DNA from: Bacteroidales bacterium Bact_23
Lineage (GTDB): Bacteria; Bacteroidota; Bacteroidia; Bacteroidales; Lentimicrobiaceae
Assembly (NCBI GenBank): GCA_001603685.1
Contig: LUZO01000035.1
Span: 1 to 7,865, forward strand
Direction: 5' to 3'
DNA: 7,865 nucleotides
The translations under genes were made by a program, and so were the position numbers. The notes under the pieces were generated by a model. The model was not told where the DNA came from, searched no databases, and saw nothing but the letters and a program-made list of their open reading frames with translations. The stretch's first letter is position 1; the number at the start of each line of letters is the position of its first letter. This document shows, in pieces, positions 1 to 4,148 of this stretch.

Positions 1-90
1 CAATATTCTTGAATTTAAAATCTGTTTATCAACCATTTAAGAGATACTAACAAATTTATGTTAAAACATATTTTACATTATTTTTTTGCT

Positions 91-124
91 TTTGTAAATT
101 TCCATTACTTTTACTTTATCTTTG
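91..124 (+). promoter_or_regulatory. Bacteroidota-type promoter of the STAS-like gene
   Basis: TATCTTTG at 117-124 matches the TAnnTTTG -7 box. TTTG at 91-94 lies 22 nt upstream as a -33 candidate. Transcription should begin near 128-132, so the leader before the ATG at 143 would be only about 11-15 nt. The in-frame TTG at 122 lies inside the -7 box and cannot be the start. An AT-rich dyad (TATGTT-AA-AACATA, 57-70) lies just upstream; whether it binds anything is unknown. Confidence 0.7.
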
Positions 125-142
125 CAGTATAAAAAATTTATC

Positions 143-607
143 ATGTCGTCCGGTTTAAAGCAGGCATCGGGATTTGAATATAACAGCAACTACAGAATGC
201 TGGTGGTAAAGGCCTACCCAGCCGACATGAAAAAGTTTACCGATTACATTCTGTTATTCTTTTCGCTTTTTAAAGAGGTAGAACTGAACCCGGTAGAAAA
301 CATCATTATTTACACTCCGGATTTCCCTGTGCAGTTTATCTCAAAGATGCATTACTGGTTCAACAACTACATATTGCCTCAACTTACTCATCTTGATGTT
401 TGCCGTATTGCACTTGTAACCGGTATGCCAACCGCTATTCAGAGTCAGGGAGCCGCATCGGCCACAGAACACCACCGGCCGGCTATCAGTAAGTTTTCAT
501 CATTACCTGAAGCAAAAGCCTGGATTATCGGGCTAATTTCAAAAATAGAGCCCTGCTGTCCCGGGCACAGCCTGCAACGAATCTGGCCGGGGCAAAGAAC
601 CGGCTGA
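143..607 (+). CDS. small SpoIIAA/STAS-like protein, function unknown
   Basis: A 154-residue soluble protein with no signal peptide or membrane segment. The ATG at 143 is chosen because the only upstream in-frame start, TTG at 122, lies in the promoter -7 box. The order of elements resembles small SpoIIAA-like (STAS/SEC14-type) proteins of Bacteroidota. A hydrophobic strand (MLVVKAYP, about 19-26) comes first, then a helix (ILLFFSLFKEV, 36-46) and a strand ending in an acidic turn (IIIYTPD, 54-60). An aromatic helix (HYWFNNYILPQL, 70-81) and a strand (RIALVTGMP, 88-96) follow, then the motif F-SSLPEAKAWI (118-129), which recalls the family's closing F-DLEEAKEWL helix. The phosphorylatable serine of true anti-anti-sigma factors is not evident. 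Residues 132-154 (CCPG...WPGQRTG) are GC-rich and unlike the rest, possibly a frame-drifted tail. The gene ends 2 nt from the converging transporter gene. The family assignment is from memory of the fold pattern and is moderate; the cellular role is unknown. Confidence 0.75.
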   Translation: MSSGLKQASGFEYNSNYRMLVVKAYPADMKKFTDYILLFFSLFKEVELNPVENIIIYTPDFPVQFISKMHYWFNNYILPQLTHLDVCRIALVTGMPTAIQSQGAASATEHHRPAISKFSSLPEAKAWIIGLISKIEPCCPGHSLQRIWPGQRTG

Positions 608-609
608 AA

Positions 610-1599
610 TTACCAGATTTTCCGGGCAAACCGCTGCGACATAAACCCCGTAAATACCAACTGCAGCGCATGATAGATCAGTATAGGCAACAACAGCAGG
701 CCTACAGTAGCAGCATTATTCAGCAATACTTTTGCCATCACCGTCCCATGCATCAGCGATTTTGTTGAGCCGCAGAACATTGTGGTTATCATATCTTCGC
801 GCCCAAGCCCTGCCAGCCGGGTTAAATAACGGATAATAAAGATAATGGCCAGAAAAAATAAAATCAGAAACAGGATCAGCAATAAAATCACCACCATCCC
901 GTAACCTTTGAAAATGCCGCTGCTGAATGAACTGCTGAACGAAGTGTAAACAATGGCCAGCACAACGCTCTGATCGAAATAGCGGGTAAAGTCTTTTTTC
1001 CGGATGGCCAGCTCTCCGAAGCGTGGGTGCAGAAGTATCCCCAACACCATTGGAACAAGAATCTGATAAGTCAGTTTGATGAATACCGGAAGAATATCGG
1101 CGCCGCCTTCACTCCCCTGAATAAAAAACCCCATCCACAAAGGGGTAATAAGAATTCCGGCAATGCTTGACACCGTAGCATTGAAAACCGCTCCGGGAAT
1201 ATTCCCGCCTGCCAGCGATACCATAACCACCGCGGAGGAGACCGTTGAAGGCAGTGCTGCCAGAAAAAAGACTCCAAGCCAGAGGTCAGAAAAAGGGCCG
1301 TAGGCGAACAATGGCCTGAGTAACAGAATGATAACCGGAAAAATAATAAAGGTAACCGATTGTATTACCAGATGAAGGCGCCATTGCGTAACGCAGTGTA
1401 TCAGTTGTTTTACACTCAGACGCAACCCGTACAGGAAAAAGATAACCGAAATGCCAAATTCCGCCAGTTGCTTAAGCGAGAACAACCCGCTTTTGATACC
1501 CGGGCCCGGAATGAGCCAGCCCAGCAATATCATCAGCAGCAAAGCGGGCGTAAACCAGTCGCCTTTGGTAAGTTTCAGCAATAGGGCTCTCAGTCTCAT
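610..1599 (-). CDS. SBF-like transporter of the YfeH/SLC10A7 family
   Basis: A 329-residue, very hydrophobic inner-membrane protein. Its length fits the SBF-like family (E. coli YfeH, fungal Rch1 and animal SLC10A7), relatives of sodium/bile-acid symporters with about ten transmembrane helices. Recognisable motifs are FFLYGLRLS (54-62), the polar stretch LPSTVSSAVVMVSLAGGN (116-133) and FCGSTKSLMHG (275-285). The last two resemble the paired polar crossover segments that form the substrate and sodium site in this fold. The N-terminus (MRLRALLLKLTKGDW) is basic and probably cytoplasmic, and the chain ends in a basic SQRFARKIW. The substrate cannot be read from sequence: eukaryotic relatives affect calcium handling, and bacterial members are largely uncharacterised. 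The ATG at 1599 follows a TAGGTTTG promoter by about 30 nt, which supports this start. The gene is transcribed alone, divergent from trmD across the repeat-filled region and convergent with the STAS-like gene. Confidence 0.9.
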   Translation of the reverse strand: MRLRALLLKLTKGDWFTPALLLMILLGWLIPGPGIKSGLFSLKQLAEFGISVIFFLYGLRLSVKQLIHCVTQWRLHLVIQSVTFIIFPVIILLLRPLFAYGPFSDLWLGVFFLAALPSTVSSAVVMVSLAGGNIPGAVFNATVSSIAGILITPLWMGFFIQGSEGGADILPVFIKLTYQILVPMVLGILLHPRFGELAIRKKDFTRYFDQSVVLAIVYTSFSSSFSSGIFKGYGMVVILLLILFLILFFLAIIFIIRYLTRLAGLGREDMITTMFCGSTKSLMHGTVMAKVLLNNAATVGLLLLPILIYHALQLVFTGFMSQRFARKIW

Positions 1600-1628
1600 T
1601 AAAAATGGTATTGTTCCGGTTGATTATG

Positions 1629-1636
1629 CAAACCTA
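1629..1636 (-). promoter_or_regulatory. -7 box of the SBF-like transporter promoter
   Basis: On the minus strand this reads TAGGTTTG, a full match to TAnnTTTG. It lies 29 nt upstream of the ATG at 1599, giving a predicted leader of roughly 25 nt. No good TTTG -33 element is present at 19-21 nt; the best is a weak ATGG. The assignment therefore rests on the -7 box and its position. Confidence 0.55.
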
Positions 1637-1751
1637 CACCATAAATTGATAAACCCATTTGCCCGCCCGGAAATTTCTTTCATTTACCGGTGCAGGTTAC
1701 TTTAAATTTCCAATTTTCATTTTTTTCCGTATTTCCGAGACTACTCTTTTT

Positions 1752-1826
1752 TGCTTCTAAGACACAAAATACACAAAAGGCATTTATCTTTTTAGTGGGA
1801 TTCTATCCATTCGTATTTATGTGGCT
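1752..1826 (+). repeat. decayed copy 1 of the TGCCAC/GTGGCA octamer-armed element
   Basis: Begins TGCTTC (a degraded TGCCAC), continues CTAAGACACAAAATACAC and GGCATTTATCTT, and ends GTGGCT. Its right 32 nt align without gaps to the right 32 nt of copy 2 but with many substitutions: the TTCCGTGT octamers have become CTATCCAT/TCGTATTT. This looks like the oldest copy. It stands alone to the left of the hairpin elements. Confidence 0.6.
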
Positions 1827-1856
1827 ATCAAATTATTCTTATACTGGGATTAGGAT

Positions 1857-1939
1857 AGCTTCATAGGAGCGACATAATGGTAGTAACAAATCTCACGGCT
1901 GAAAATCAAACTTTCTAAGTGAGGCATTATCGTTTACAG
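1857..1939 (+). repeat. 83-bp two-hairpin element, copy 1 (degenerate)
   Basis: The first hairpin is GCTTC-ATA-GGAGC (1858-1870), whose stem still pairs with one G-T wobble. It is followed by GACATAATGGTAG. The second hairpin site, ACTTT-CTA-AGTGA (1910-1922), has lost most of its pairing but keeps the tail GGCATTATCG and TTTACAG. The hairpins start exactly 52 nt apart, as in copies 2 and 3, and alignment needs no gaps. The 3' half of this copy appears to have decayed. Confidence 0.75.
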
Positions 1940-1994
1940 ACAAAAGCCGCAATCCCGATATAATTTGGCTGGCTTTGCGGGAAAGGCAGTTTAC

Positions 1995-2077
1995 CTGCGG
2001 ACGATAATGTCGTCCCTCCGGGACTTGTAGATTTTTGCTATTACCTGATGCTACCATAATGTCGTCCCTCCGGGACT
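1995..2077 (-). repeat. 83-bp two-hairpin element, copy 2 (inverted)
   Basis: Reading on the minus strand, hairpin GTCCC-GGA-GGGAC (2076-2064) is followed by GACATTATGGTAG and a spacer. A second identical hairpin (2024-2012) follows, with the tail GACATTATCG and TCCGCAG. Both hairpins carry the GTCCC/GGGAC stem, whereas both hairpins of copy 3 carry GCTCC/GGAGC. Overall length and 52-nt hairpin spacing equal the other copies. Confidence 0.85.
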
Positions 2078-2108
2078 TTTTAAAATTGATAGGGTCGTTA
2101 GAAAATCA

Positions 2109-2191
2109 AGCTCCGTAGGAGCGACATTATGGTAGAAACATATTGTCCGCCGAAAAATTAAGCTCCGTAGGAGCGGCATTATCGTTTGCAG
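2109..2191 (+). repeat. 83-bp two-hairpin element, copy 3
   Basis: Two identical hairpins, GCTCC-GTA-GGAGC, lie at 2110-2122 and 2162-2174. The first is followed by GACATTATGGTAG, the second by GGCATTATCG and TTTGCAG. A short A-rich lead (AAAATCA or AAAATTA) precedes each hairpin. The copy faces copy 2 head to head. Together they contain a perfect 14-nt inverted repeat, CTACCATAATGTCG (2051-2064) and its complement (2122-2135). Confidence 0.85.
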
Positions 2192-2205
2192 ATAATAAAG
2201 ATTTT

Positions 2206-2289
2206 TGCCACTAAGACACTAAGTCACGAAAAAGCACAAAAGGCTTCCATCTTTTTTGTGGAATTCCGTGTTTCCGTGTTTCCGTGGCA
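2206..2289 (+). repeat. TGCCAC/GTGGCA octamer-armed element, copy 2 (intact)
   Basis: An 84-bp element bounded by the inverted termini TGCCAC (2206-2211) and GTGGCA (2284-2289). The left arm is a run of octamers (CACTAAGA, CACTAAGT, CACGAAAA; 2209-2232). The right arm is three octamers, TTCCGTGT twice and TTCCGTGG (2264-2287). Between them lies a GGCTTCCATCTTTTTTG core. Similar CACTAAGACAC/TTCCGTG sequences are common in Bacteroidota intergenic DNA. No coding potential is seen. Confidence 0.75.
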
Positions 2290-2299
2290 TTTCTTTTTT

Positions 2300-2375
2300 T
2301 GCCACTAAGACACCAATCGAAGATCCCATGCATACGGGAGACACAAAAAAACACAATAGGCATTTATCTTCTTAT
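2300..2375 (+). repeat. TGCCAC element, copy 3 (interrupted, right-truncated)
   Basis: Starts TGCCACTAAGACAC 10 nt after copy 2 and ends after GGCATTTATCTTCTTA, without the GTGG octamer arm. The left part is split by about 31 nt. AGACAC occurs at 2308-2313 and again at 2339-2344, and between them lies a 25-nt segment containing TCCC-ATGCATAC-GGGA (2324-2339). Removing one AGACAC and the segment restores CTAAGACAC followed by an A-rich run, as in copy 1. Confidence 0.65.
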
Positions 2376-2426
2376 ACAGCCTTTTGTTTTTTATATATAA
2401 TATTGATTTACAAATGATTATAGATT

Positions 2427-2469
2427 AGTCCGCCGCTGCGGACTCAAAATCTCATCCGCCGCGGCGGAT
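2427..2469. repeat. pair of GC-rich palindromes (REP-like)
   Basis: AGTCCGCCGCTGCGGACT (2427-2444) has a 7-bp stem and CGCT loop. ATCCGCCGCGGCGGAT (2454-2469) is a perfect 16-nt palindrome. They are 9 nt apart, share the core TCCGCC/GGCGGA, and stand out against an AT-rich surround. No T-tract follows, so a terminator role is unlikely. They resemble REP-type dispersed palindromes. Confidence 0.7.
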
Positions 2470-2471
2470 TA

Positions 2472-2513
2472 CTTCTGACCTCTGACTTCCGACCTCTGAC
2501 TTCTGACTTCTGA
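2472..2513 (+). repeat. heptamer tandem array CYTCTGA x6
   Basis: Six contiguous 7-nt units: CTTCTGA, CCTCTGA, CTTCCGA, CCTCTGA, CTTCTGA, CTTCTGA. A partial CCTCATT follows at 2514-2520. The last full unit overlaps the expected -33 position of the trmD promoter. The units are too short and variable for CRISPR repeats. Slippage could change the copy number. Confidence 0.85.
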
Positions 2514-2541
2514 CCTCATTAATCCAGAAATCTTACTTTTG
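2509..2541 (+). promoter_or_regulatory. trmD promoter
   Basis: TACTTTTG at 2534-2541 matches TAnnTTTG. A weak -33 candidate, TCTG at 2509-2512, lies 21 nt upstream and is supplied by the last heptamer repeat. Transcription should begin around 2545-2549, giving a leader of only about 8-12 nt before the ATG at 2557, close to leaderless. Confidence 0.65.
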
Positions 2542-2556
2542 CAAAAAAAATCAACC

Positions 2557-3246
2557 ATGCGCATAGACATACTGACCATATTTCCGGAAATGTTTCAGGG
2601 GCCGTTTACCGAATCCATCATCAAACGGGCAATTGCCAAGGGGCTGGCTGAAATCCACCTGCACAACATACGCGATTATGCCGCCAACAAGCACCGCAAT
2701 GTTGACGACTATGTCTATGGCGGAAGCGCCGGAATGGTTATGATGGTTCAGCCCATTGCCGATTGTATTGACAAACTGAAATCGGAAAGAGCGTATGATG
2801 AGGTGATCTTTCTCACTCCTGATGGCGAGTTGTTGAATCAGCAGGTTGCCAACCGGCTGAGTCTGCACGGGAACATGATTTTCCTGTGCGGCCATTACAA
2901 AGGGGTGGATGAGCGGATCAGAGAGCATTATATCACAAAGGAAATTTCGATTGGCGATTATGTACTGTCGGGTGGCGAACTGGCGGCAGCCGTACTGGCT
3001 GATAGTGTTATCAGGCTGATTCCCGGAGTGCTGAGCGATGAAACCTCTGCCCTCTCCGACTCCTTCCAGGACAACCTGCTGAGTCCGCCCGTTTACACCC
3101 GCCCCGCCGATTACAAAGGGTGGAAAGTACCCGACATCCTGCTTTCGGGCAACGAAAAGGAGATTATAAACTGGAATTATCAGCAGGCCATGGAGCGTAC
3201 CCGCCAAAGAAGGCCCGATTTGCTGAAAGATCAGAAAAAAAAGTAA
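2557..3246 (+). CDS. trmD: tRNA (guanine-N1-)-methyltransferase TrmD
   Basis: A 229-residue cytoplasmic enzyme that uses S-adenosylmethionine to methylate N1 of G37, next to the anticodon of tRNAs read as CCN/CUN/CGG, preventing +1 frameshifting. The SPOUT trefoil-knot motifs are plain: MRIDILTIFPEMF at the N-terminus, GGSAGMVMM (55-63), LCGHYKGVDERI (110-121) and EISIGDYVLSGGELA (129-143). Arg153 and Asp168 (in SDSFQ) align with the catalytic Arg154 and Asp169 described for the Haemophilus enzyme, and PPVYTRP follows. The length is slightly below the roughly 245-255 residues of proteobacterial TrmD. The ATG at 2557 is used because the in-frame TTG at 2539 lies within the -7 box. rpsP and rimM, the usual upstream partners, are absent. 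rplS follows after 165 nt with its own promoter. The chain ends in a lysine run (KDQKKK). A long antisense frame over this gene is treated as a shadow. Confidence 0.97.
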   Translation: MRIDILTIFPEMFQGPFTESIIKRAIAKGLAEIHLHNIRDYAANKHRNVDDYVYGGSAGMVMMVQPIADCIDKLKSERAYDEVIFLTPDGELLNQQVANRLSLHGNMIFLCGHYKGVDERIREHYITKEISIGDYVLSGGELAAAVLADSVIRLIPGVLSDETSALSDSFQDNLLSPPVYTRPADYKGWKVPDILLSGNEKEIINWNYQQAMERTRQRRPDLLKDQKKK

Positions 3247-3337
3247 GGATAAAACGGGCAGTTTGACCACAGGTGTTCAACAAAGCGGCTTGAATATGCG
3301 CCTGAATGAAAAATCCCTTAAATTTATTTCATCCTTA

Positions 3338-3370
3338 CTTGCTTATTAAAAATAAATTGCCGTATATTTG
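3338..3370 (+). promoter_or_regulatory. rplS promoter
   Basis: CTTG at 3338-3341 and TATATTTG at 3363-3370 are separated by 21 nt, close to the TTTG/N19-21/TAnnTTTG consensus. The predicted leader is about 35 nt and AT-rich, with no Shine-Dalgarno sequence before the ATG at 3412. This gives L19 expression independent of trmD. No clear terminator separates the genes, so read-through from trmD is also possible. Confidence 0.75.
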
Positions 3371-3411
3371 CAGTCCTTTTTAGAAAACGCAACTTTTAAA
3401 CATCTAAGATA

Positions 3412-3768
3412 ATGAGCAAGAACGCATTAGTCCAATTTGTTGAGGACACCTTCGTTCAGGTAAAAGAATTCCCCAGCTTCAAAGCCGGTGACACCATCAC
3501 CGTTCACTATAAGATCAGAGAGGGAGATAAAGAAAGAATTCAGTTGTTTCAGGGTGTAGTTCTGCAGCGCGCCGGAAGTGGTGTTACCGAAACTTTTACA
3601 GTTCGTAAGGTATCAGGGAACACAGGTGTTGAAAGGATTTTCCCCATCACTTCGCCTTTTATCGACAACATTACCGTTAACAAACGCGGCGTGGTACGCA
3701 GAGCCCGTATTTTCTATCTCCGCGAACTGAAAGGTAAAAAAGCAAGAATCAAAGAAAAAAGAGTCTGA
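3412..3768 (+). CDS. rplS: 50S ribosomal protein L19
   Basis: A 118-residue protein, normal for bacterial L19, a large-subunit protein that sits at the 30S-50S interface and contributes to an intersubunit bridge. Diagnostic segments are the N-terminal helix NALVQFVEDTF, FKAGDTITVHYKIREG (24-39), RIQLFQGVVLQRAGSG (42-57), FTVRKVSGNTGVERIFPI (62-79) and the basic C-terminal end RRARIFYLRELKGKKARIKE. The ATG at 3412 gives the family-typical MSKNALV start. The gene has its own promoter and ends just before a strong intrinsic terminator. Pairing with trmD is the conserved tail of the rpsP-rimM-trmD-rplS cluster. Confidence 0.98.
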   Translation: MSKNALVQFVEDTFVQVKEFPSFKAGDTITVHYKIREGDKERIQLFQGVVLQRAGSGVTETFTVRKVSGNTGVERIFPITSPFIDNITVNKRGVVRRARIFYLRELKGKKARIKEKRV

Positions 3769-3788
3769 TCTTTTCAAAAGCATTTATC

Positions 3789-3821
3789 AAAGCCTGCTAC
3801 TCACGAGCAGGCTTTTTTTTT
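3789..3821 (+). terminator. intrinsic terminator of rplS
   Basis: AGCCTGCT (3791-3798) and AGCAGGCT (3806-3813) form a perfect 8-bp stem with a 7-nt loop. It is extendable by A-T pairs from 3789 and followed by T's from 3813 to 3821. It lies 20 nt after the rplS stop. Confidence 0.93.
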
Positions 3822-4098
3822 ATGCATCATAGCTTCCTTTAAAACGAAACTACCCCACGGTTGTTTTATGAATTGTATTTACAATCGCAATGCCTGTGAA
3901 TAAAATATTCAGAACATTTATCGCTTTCCTCAATTGTAATGTTATATTTTTCCAATCGGTGTAATTGGTCCATTTTATTTTTCCAATCGGTATTACCGAT
4001 AAACAGGCAACGCTTCAGTTTCCATAAAAAGCAATTATTGAATCTGCTTCACAGAGCGGATATCGCCGGCTAACCGGATAAAGTCCATGATAAGGCAA
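3822..4098. other. gene-free spacer between rplS and yidC terminators
   Basis: This is an AT-rich stretch between two terminators that face each other. The only notable structure is the 16-nt direct repeat with adjoining dyads at 3945-4000. Small frames exist on the minus strand, up to about 35 codons, but none has a supportable start context or a recognisable product. Confidence 0.7.
3945..4000. repeat. 16-nt direct repeat with adjoining dyads
   Basis: TATTTTTCCAATCGGT occurs at 3945-3960 and 3976-3991, exactly 31 nt apart, about three helical turns. The first copy runs into CCAAT-N7-ATTGG (3952-3968). The second runs into the odd-centred dyad ATCGGTA-T-TACCGAT (3986-4000). The spacing and dyads recall paired protein-binding sites, but no promoter or gene start is adjacent, so a decayed duplication is equally possible. 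Confidence 0.6.
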
Positions 4099-4099
4099 C

Positions 4100-4120
4100 A
4101 AAAAAGGCGCCGAAGCGCCT
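4100..4120 (-). terminator. intrinsic terminator of yidC with TTCG loop
   Basis: On the minus strand AGGCGC-TTCG-GCGCCT is followed by a T-run: a 6-bp GC-rich stem closed by the very stable UUCG tetraloop. It lies about 28 nt beyond the yidC stop. The plus-strand flank (GTTTTGTTTT) is also T-rich, so it may work weakly in both directions. Confidence 0.9.
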
Positions 4121-4148
4121 GTTTTGTTTTATACTTTACAGCTTATGC

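Larger units (their letters stand above)
1637..2533. other. gene-free repeat mosaic between transporter and trmD
   Basis: No convincing gene was found in about 900 nt. All six frames are broken by stops, and the sequence is dominated by repeats, listed separately. In order these are a decayed TGCCAC-type copy, three 83-bp two-hairpin elements, two further TGCCAC-type copies, an AT-rich stretch (2376-2426), two GC palindromes and a heptamer array. The divergent promoters of the transporter and trmD lie at the two edges, so neither coding gene is interrupted. Between the first two hairpin elements (1940-1994) lies a short unassigned stretch with a weak CCGCAA/TTGCGG inverted repeat (1947-1952 and 1975-1980). 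Confidence 0.8.

Noticed and set aside
586..604. GCCGG/CCGGC hairpin as a terminator for the convergent genes
   Set aside because: The stem is only 5 bp with a 9-nt loop, lies inside the coding sequence, and has no T-tract on either side.
1857..2191. CRISPR array
   Set aside because: Copies occur in both orientations and the intervals between hairpins are themselves conserved rather than unique spacers. No cas genes are present.
2472..2513. CRISPR or coding repeat
   Set aside because: A 7-nt period with no spacers; no open frame runs through the array from a plausible start.
2551..3270. Long open frame antisense to trmD (about 239 codons)
   Set aside because: It mirrors a certain, intact trmD. 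The translation has no recognisable motif and the frame is explained by trmD codon use.
3247..3337. Ribosomal-protein leader structure or trmD terminator upstream of rplS
   Set aside because: Only a loose ATGAAA/TTTCAT pairing with a 15-nt loop is visible; it lies before the rplS promoter and lacks a T-tract.
3866..3973. 35-codon minus-strand frame between rplS and yidC (MDQLHRLEKY...)
   Set aside because: No TAnnTTTG box or conserved family was recognised, an overlapping frame is equally open, and the frame spans the direct repeat. Too short to support as a gene.
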